A stretch of DNA of 50,730 nucleotides from Acholeplasmataceae bacterium. Lineage in GTDB: Bacteria; Bacillota_I; Bacilli_A; Acholeplasmatales; Acholeplasmataceae. The notes below the pieces were generated by a model, which was not told the DNA's origin, did not search any database, and worked only from the letters and a program-made list of their open reading frames with translations. Below are positions 45,099 to 50,730 of this stretch, in pieces (position 1 is the first letter of the stretch; the number at the start of each line of letters is the position of its first letter). The stretch covers positions 1 to 50,730 of the forward strand of contig DUQW01000007.1 of NCBI GenBank assembly GCA_012837585.1, given 5' to 3'. The translations under genes were made by a program, and so were the position numbers.

Positions 45099-46289
45099 AT
45101 GAGTAAAAGATTAAAAACGATATTAAAAATTGTATTATTTTCATTTTTAGGACTAATACTAACATTAGCATTGGTAGTTGGAATTACTTGGAGAAACGAA
45201 ATTAGAACTATTGCCTCAATTAAAGAAATTATGCCAGGTAATGAAGAAGACGGATATGTTTATGAAATGAAAATCCACGGAGACTATTTTTTAGAAGACT
45301 ATGTTGACCGTGGTGGAATTGGTTCAGATAAAGAACTGATTAATTTCTTAACTGGTAAAATTACTAGAGGATTATTCGATTTATCAATTGATGAATCAGA
45401 AATTGGTTGTTCATCATTTTCAGTTAAAGCTGAAAATGGTGATAGTATTTTCGGTAGAAACTACGACATGAGTAAAACGAATGTCGCAATCGTTCATACT
45501 AATCCAAAAGGAAGATATGCTTCAATTTCAACAGTTGACTTAAACTTCGTAGGAGTTGATCCTAATAGTAAAATGAAAGGTATTGGATCTAAATTTAATA
45601 CACTAGCTGCAGCATACGCACCACTTGATGGAATGAACGAAAAAGGATTAACAATTGGTATTTTCATGAGTTATCAAGGTCCAGGAAATGAAAGTCACTC
45701 AACTGACCAAAATGACCCTAATAAGCCAAATACAACATCTACAGTACTACTAAGAATGATGTTAGACTATGCAGCAACAGTTGAAGAAGCTATTCAAATT
45801 GCAGTTAGATATAATTTGCATGATTCAGCTAATACATCATTCCATTATATGGTAGCTGACGCTCAAGGTAATTCAGCTATCTTAGAATATATTCACGGAC
45901 AAGATGCAACAGATACTGACGGTACTTTAAGACAGTTAAACGTAATTCGTAAAGGTGACGCTCAAGATTTAACAGGTACTAATAAATATCAAATCGTTAC
46001 TAACTTTATTATTACACCAGGATACTATCAAGAAGGTGATATGAAACGTGGTGAAGATCGATACGAAATTATTAGAAATGCCTTAAATCAAAGAGGAAGT
46101 AAAGTAGCTGATATGGAAGATGCGATGGAAGTATTATCATTAGTAGGAGTTAATACTACTGGATTATCAGGAAACAAAGTTTATACAATCCACAGTATCA
46201 TCTTCAACCAAACTACTAAAGAAGTTTACTGGGTAAGTAACAGACATTACGGGGAAGAAAAATATACTAGGAGATATAAGATTAAATAA
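45099..46289 (+). CDS. Tandem paralog of the membrane-anchored Ntn-hydrolase
   Basis: GCSSFSVKAENGDSIFGRNYD with candidate nucleophile Cys104; close homology to 43875-45062. Confidence 0.76.
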   Translation: MSKRLKTILKIVLFSFLGLILTLALVVGITWRNEIRTIASIKEIMPGNEEDGYVYEMKIHGDYFLEDYVDRGGIGSDKELINFLTGKITRGLFDLSIDESEIGCSSFSVKAENGDSIFGRNYDMSKTNVAIVHTNPKGRYASISTVDLNFVGVDPNSKMKGIGSKFNTLAAAYAPLDGMNEKGLTIGIFMSYQGPGNESHSTDQNDPNKPNTTSTVLLRMMLDYAATVEEAIQIAVRYNLHDSANTSFHYMVADAQGNSAILEYIHGQDATDTDGTLRQLNVIRKGDAQDLTGTNKYQIVTNFIITPGYYQEGDMKRGEDRYEIIRNALNQRGSKVADMEDAMEVLSLVGVNTTGLSGNKVYTIHSIIFNQTTKEVYWVSNRHYGEEKYTRRYKIK

Positions 46290-46537
46290 TGAAAAAGAAC
46301 TTATTTTATATGATTAAAGAATATTTGTTATGTTTTCTATTTCCAATTGGGGTAATAGTGTTTTTCGGATTTGGATTACACTTTCTATATGAAATGGATA
46401 AAGTATATCAAGCATATTCAATCATTAATTTCTTAATAAGTACATTATTTTTATTATTTACACCAATTATATTTCAAAAAACTTGGAACAAAATAAAAAA
46501 TAAACCAGTTGAAATAGAAACAGAAGAAGAAATATGA
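46289..46537 (+). CDS. Small two-TM protein
   Basis: 82-aa hydrophobic ORF overlapping the upstream stop; ATG/TGA overlap with the next gene. Confidence 0.65.
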   Translation: MKKNLFYMIKEYLLCFLFPIGVIVFFGFGLHFLYEMDKVYQAYSIINFLISTLFLLFTPIIFQKTWNKIKNKPVEIETEEEI

Positions 46538-46767
46538 AAAAAGAAAAAAATTATAATATAAGATTAAAAATTTATACAATCCTATTTCCGGTTACAAGTT
46601 TTATTTTTCTAGTGTTGTCAATTATATATTTGGTAAAACACCGTGATAAATGGGATATTATATTAGGTGTTGTTTCCCTATTGGGATCAATTGTTACCTT
46701 AATAATGACACCACTCGCTTTTAAAGTTAAAAAAGAATTACTAGAAAAACTAAAAGAAGAAGATTAA
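46534..46767 (+). CDS. Small two-TM protein
   Basis: 77-aa ORF with topology similar to its neighbour; followed by a hairpin. Confidence 0.65.
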   Translation: MKKEKNYNIRLKIYTILFPVTSFIFLVLSIIYLVKHRDKWDIILGVVSLLGSIVTLIMTPLAFKVKKELLEKLKEED

Positions 46768-46770
46768 TAT

Positions 46771-46812
46771 GATAAGAGATAATCTAGCAGGTTATCTCTT
46801 ATCTATTTTATT
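46771..46812 (+). terminator. Probable terminator hairpin
   Basis: GATAAGAGATAA-N9-TTATCTCTTATC, 12-bp stem, then a T-rich stretch. Confidence 0.65.
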
Positions 46813-46915
46813 TAGATAATTTAATTCGTTTTAGATAAAATATTAAAGCAACATTTTGTTGCGTGACATTAAAAAATATAGTTGCTAGACTATAATTAGA
46901 AAAGAGGAGATTTTT

Positions 46916-48706
46916 ATGTATTCAGTTATTACTAATATGAAGTATGTACTTAATAAATCATTTGAATACGATAAAAAGATGAAAAGATATTTAATAATTC
47001 ATATCATCTGTGAATTGTTAATACCAATCATTACCTTACTTACAACAAGTGGTATTGTTTATATGTTATCTAATAACATTGACGTAATACCTTATCTTGG
47101 AGTAGTAGCGGGTATTGTCTTATTTAGTTTTATCATTCAAATATTAAATAGCTATAGTTTGAATAAATATACTTGGCTTTCAACATTTTCAAGACTAAAT
47201 GTTTTTATGATTGAAGCCTCAACTCATTATATTTCAAAAGACTATGAGCTAATTGAACCAAAGAGCGGTCAACAAAAAGTAAGCCAATCACTAGAGAGCC
47301 TATCTTCAAACTGGGTTGGTGTTGAAGGAATGTTAAAAGAAACACCTAAAATAATAATAAATATTATCGGGTTTATCGTATATACAGTAGTAGTGGCGAT
47401 CTATGTTCCTTGGGTTATTTTAATTGTTTTAGTGATGAGTTTAATTAATATCTATCTTTCACATAAAGCTAATGAGTATGTCAAAAAGATATACCCTGAA
47501 ACATCAAAGTTAGGAAGAGAAAGATACTTTTTACTACAAGACTTAACCGATCCGAGATACGGAAAAGATATTAGAATTTTTAAAATGAAAAATTGGTTTA
47601 TCAAAATCTTTGATACTTTAACTAAAAAAAGAGTTGATTTTAGTTCAAAAACCCATCTAAGATATTTACTTGCTAACGCAAGTGACTCAATATTTTTATT
47701 TATAAGAGATGCGATAGCTTACGCACTGTTAATTGTAATGGTAATTGACGGCAAGATTGATGTTGCAACATTTACCTTCTTAATTGGATTAGTCTTTGGT
47801 TTTACTGCTTGGGTTAACGGTTTTACAGAGTCATTTAATAACTTAAGAAGAATGAATATCGATGTTAATTACTACCGAGAGTTTGTTGAGATGCCTAATG
47901 TCTTTAATCATCAAAAAGGTTTAGATATTAGTAAACTAACTCATCCAATTAAAATTACATTTAAAGATGTAACATTTACTTATCCTGATACCGATAAAGT
48001 AATATTAGAAAACTTTAATTTAGAAATAAAAGCAGGTGAAAAACTAGCGGTAGTTGGTCCTAATGGTAGCGGGAAAACTACATTAATTAAATTGCTTACT
48101 GGATTATACAGACCAACTAGTGGCCAGATATTAATTAATGATATTGATATCTTAGAATTTAATATTAATGATTATATGGAATTATTTAGTGTAGTATTTC
48201 AAGATTCTGAACCACTAGCATTTACTATATTAGAAAACGTGACTACTAAGCCACAAGGAAAAGAAGATCGAAATAGATTTAATGACGCAATTAAAAAAGC
48301 CGGTCTAAAAGAAAAAATTGATTCTCTTCCTAATAAAGAATTAACTTATATCACTCAACACTTTGAAACAAGTGGTATTTCACTATCTGGTGGTGAGACT
48401 CAAAAATTAATGTTAGCAAGAGCCTTATATAAAAATGCTCCAATCTTAGTTTTAGACGAGCCAACAAGTGCCCTAGATCCACTTAATGAAGAAAGAATGT
48501 ATAAGGCATATGATGAGTTTACCAAAGGTAACACATCAATCTTTATCTCACACAGACTTTCTTCAACTAGATTTTGCGACAGGATTATTTATTTGGAATT
48601 CGGTAAAATTTTAGAAGTAGGTACTCATGATGAGTTAATGGCTTTAAATGGACAATATAAATATATTTTTGATGTCCAAAGTCAATACTATAAGGAGGAG
48701 GAATAA
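46916..48706 (+). CDS. ABC exporter half-transporter (fused permease-ATPase)
   Basis: TM domain; GPNGSGKTTLIKLL, LSGGETQKLMLARAL, LVLDEPTSALDPL. Confidence 0.92.
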   Translation: MYSVITNMKYVLNKSFEYDKKMKRYLIIHIICELLIPIITLLTTSGIVYMLSNNIDVIPYLGVVAGIVLFSFIIQILNSYSLNKYTWLSTFSRLNVFMIEASTHYISKDYELIEPKSGQQKVSQSLESLSSNWVGVEGMLKETPKIIINIIGFIVYTVVVAIYVPWVILIVLVMSLINIYLSHKANEYVKKIYPETSKLGRERYFLLQDLTDPRYGKDIRIFKMKNWFIKIFDTLTKKRVDFSSKTHLRYLLANASDSIFLFIRDAIAYALLIVMVIDGKIDVATFTFLIGLVFGFTAWVNGFTESFNNLRRMNIDVNYYREFVEMPNVFNHQKGLDISKLTHPIKITFKDVTFTYPDTDKVILENFNLEIKAGEKLAVVGPNGSGKTTLIKLLTGLYRPTSGQILINDIDILEFNINDYMELFSVVFQDSEPLAFTILENVTTKPQGKEDRNRFNDAIKKAGLKEKIDSLPNKELTYITQHFETSGISLSGGETQKLMLARALYKNAPILVLDEPTSALDPLNEERMYKAYDEFTKGNTSIFISHRLSSTRFCDRIIYLEFGKILEVGTHDELMALNGQYKYIFDVQSQYYKEEE

Positions 48707-48707
48707 T

Positions 48708-50519
48708 ATGAAAAAGACACTTAAAAATATTAAGTTATTATTTCAAATGTCTCCTTTATACGTTATAACTTATATTATTAGAGGAATAGTAGCCTCAGTA
48801 ACACCGTTTGTTAATATTATATTTTCTTATTTAATTTTAGATGGTCTTATTTTAGGCCAAACTAAAGAAGAAGTATTTAATACTGTTTTACTAATGATTT
48901 CAATTAATTTAGGGTTAGCAATTATCCAACATATAACAACATATATAATTGAGAAAAGAGGAGTAGTAATTGAATTTAAGTTAGCAGAAGCAATTAGCTT
49001 AAAAGCAATTGATCTTGATTATGAACTTCAAGAAGACCAAAAGGTAATGGAATTAATTACTATGGCTCAAGAAGGTTCTAATAGTAATGGTGGCTTATTA
49101 GCGTTTGCTGATCTTGTCTTCCAAGGGATACTAAAATATACTCTTCAAATAATATATTCAATAGTTTTATTAATTGGAGTAGTAGTTATTAAAAATAACC
49201 CACATGATTCAACGTTATCAAAAGTGTTGAATCATCCACTTTCCGGATTATCAATTCTTATTTTCTTACTAGCAGCAGTAATAGCATCTGCACTATTAAA
49301 TGCAAAACTTCAAGGCATTATGTATAACGTTACTATGAGAAATATTGACGCTAACCGTAGATTTGGATATCTATTTAGAGTTAATATGGATTATCAACTA
49401 GGTAAAGATGTAAGACTTTATCATATGCAAGATATGATTCTTTCAATTATGAAAGATAAAAGAACTTCTTCAGAAGAAGCGTGGTGGGACTTTGTTAAGT
49501 TTCAAAATAGATTTGAAAGAATATCATTATTAATGAGTCATTTATTATTATTTACATCATATGCATATGTTGGATTAAAAGCACTATACGGTTTTATTAG
49601 CGTTGGTGAAGTATTAAGATATGTAGGAGCAATAACAACTTTAAGTGCTTCAATTACTCAAATTTTAGTTGCATTTTCAACATTAAAATTAATGAATACA
49701 TATCTATCACACTACGATACATTCTTAAACTTAGAGTCTAAGATGAAATATGGTAGTGAAGTATTAGATACGAATGAACTCTCTATAGAGTTTAAGAATG
49801 TATCATTTAAGTACCCAAATACTGAAAACTACATTTTAAAAGATATTAACTTAACTATTAATCCTTATGATAAGATTGCGATAGTTGGAGAAAACGGAGC
49901 CGGTAAAACAACATTTATCAAACTACTAGCAAGACTATATGATCCAACTGAAGGAGAAATACTAGTTAATGGTAAAAATATTTCTAAGTATTCTGAAGAA
50001 TCGGTTAGAGATATGTTTTCAATAGTCTTCCAAGATTTCAAATTATTTAGTTATTCAATTAAAGATAATATTACTATCGGCGAAGAAGATAGGGGAGTAG
50101 AAAAAGTATTAATTGAAGCTGGTTTTGGTGAAAGACTTAAAAAAATACCGGAGGGAGTTAACGCGACCATGTATAACCGTTTCTCGCAAGATGACGGAGA
50201 GGAATTTAGTGGTGGAGAAGAACAAAAAATCGCTATCGCACGCGCTTTATACAAAAACTCACCATTCGTTATCCTTGATGAACCAACAAGTGCACTAGAC
50301 CCGTTAGCTGAAGAAGAAATTTATTTAAAATTTAATGATTTAACTAAAAATAAAACTTCAATCTTTATTTCACACAGGATGAGTAGTTGTAAGTTCTGCC
50401 AGAAGATTATAGTATTAGATCACGAGGAAATACTAGAATCTGGTACTCATTATGAGTTAATGCAAAATAAAAATAAGTATTATGAATTATTTAGCGCTCA
50501 AGCTAAATACTATAATTAA
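48708..50519 (+). CDS. ABC exporter half-transporter (fused permease-ATPase)
   Basis: GENGAGKTTFIKLLARLYDP, FSGGEEQKIAIARALY, VILDEPTSALDPL; start ATG 48708 after AAGGAGGAGG. Confidence 0.92.
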   Translation: MKKTLKNIKLLFQMSPLYVITYIIRGIVASVTPFVNIIFSYLILDGLILGQTKEEVFNTVLLMISINLGLAIIQHITTYIIEKRGVVIEFKLAEAISLKAIDLDYELQEDQKVMELITMAQEGSNSNGGLLAFADLVFQGILKYTLQIIYSIVLLIGVVVIKNNPHDSTLSKVLNHPLSGLSILIFLLAAVIASALLNAKLQGIMYNVTMRNIDANRRFGYLFRVNMDYQLGKDVRLYHMQDMILSIMKDKRTSSEEAWWDFVKFQNRFERISLLMSHLLLFTSYAYVGLKALYGFISVGEVLRYVGAITTLSASITQILVAFSTLKLMNTYLSHYDTFLNLESKMKYGSEVLDTNELSIEFKNVSFKYPNTENYILKDINLTINPYDKIAIVGENGAGKTTFIKLLARLYDPTEGEILVNGKNISKYSEESVRDMFSIVFQDFKLFSYSIKDNITIGEEDRGVEKVLIEAGFGERLKKIPEGVNATMYNRFSQDDGEEFSGGEEQKIAIARALYKNSPFVILDEPTSALDPLAEEEIYLKFNDLTKNKTSIFISHRMSSCKFCQKIIVLDHEEILESGTHYELMQNKNKYYELFSAQAKYYN

Positions 50520-50525
50520 AATAAT

Positions 50526-50554
50526 AAAAGGTCAATCGCAAGATTGGCCTTTTT
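50526..50554 (+). terminator. Intrinsic terminator AAAAGGTCAATC-GCAA-GATTGGCCTTTTT
   Basis: About 10-bp stem, GCAA tetraloop, T-tract. Confidence 0.85.
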
Positions 50555-50613
50555 CTTAATATCATATTAAATAAATGTTATAATTTAGTTAAACAACATA
50601 AGGAGAAGTAATA

Positions 50614-50730
50614 GTGATTAGAATCTCAAAAACCATTACATTAAAAGTATTTTTAGATTACGAAAAATATAACGTATTTAATAACAATAAAAAGGTTGGA
50701 TATTTTTTTGCTTATAACAATCCCTTTCAT
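50614..50730 (+). CDS. 5' end of a CDS cut by the window edge (GTG start: VIRISKTITLKVFLDYEKYNVFNNNKKVGYFFAYNNPFH...)
   Basis: AGGAGAAG RBS, GTG at 50614, open to the window end. Confidence 0.55.
   Translation, partial: MIRISKTITLKVFLDYEKYNVFNNNKKVGYFFAYNNPFH

Noticed and set aside
50051-50298. Small ORFs on both strands inside the second ABC exporter gene
   Set aside because: They overlap the conserved ABC signature region in other frames.

Overview
AT-rich, densely coding chromosomal window using the standard genetic code (UGA acts as a stop, e.g. tex). The gene content suggests a Mollicutes-like or low-GC Firmicute (Acholeplasma/Izemoplasma-like; inference). Most of it is housekeeping. 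Minus-strand block: lysS, rqcP-like S4 protein, ftsH, hpt, tilS. Plus-strand blocks: maf, dus, a PatB/MalY-like aminotransferase, a BcrA-type ABC transporter; cdaA-type diadenylate cyclase with a PAS/degenerate-GGDEF protein, MTHFS and fused ispDF; yutD/nifU-like; pgi; tsaE-tsaB-rimI-tsaD; glnS; pcrA plus a miniature UvrD paralog, ligA, uvrA; hprK-lgt-ppaX-trxB-whiA; tex; tRNA-Ser. The most unusual parts are: (1) a decayed GH16 glucanase/FN3 gene fused to the T-tract of a terminator, next to a possible IS3-family end; (2) a membrane-anchored degenerate GGDEF protein near the c-di-AMP cyclase that resembles GdpP without its DHH phosphodiesterase; (3) a 411-aa UvrD-like helicase in tandem with pcrA; (4) a possible accessory system at 43.8-50.5 kb of two tandem membrane-anchored Ntn (choloylglycine-hydrolase-like) amidases, two small membrane proteins and two ABC exporter half-transporters; (5) palindromes that overlap the -10 element at many promoters. 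No CRISPR array or intact mobile element was seen. All calls come from reading the sequence; no database search was run.
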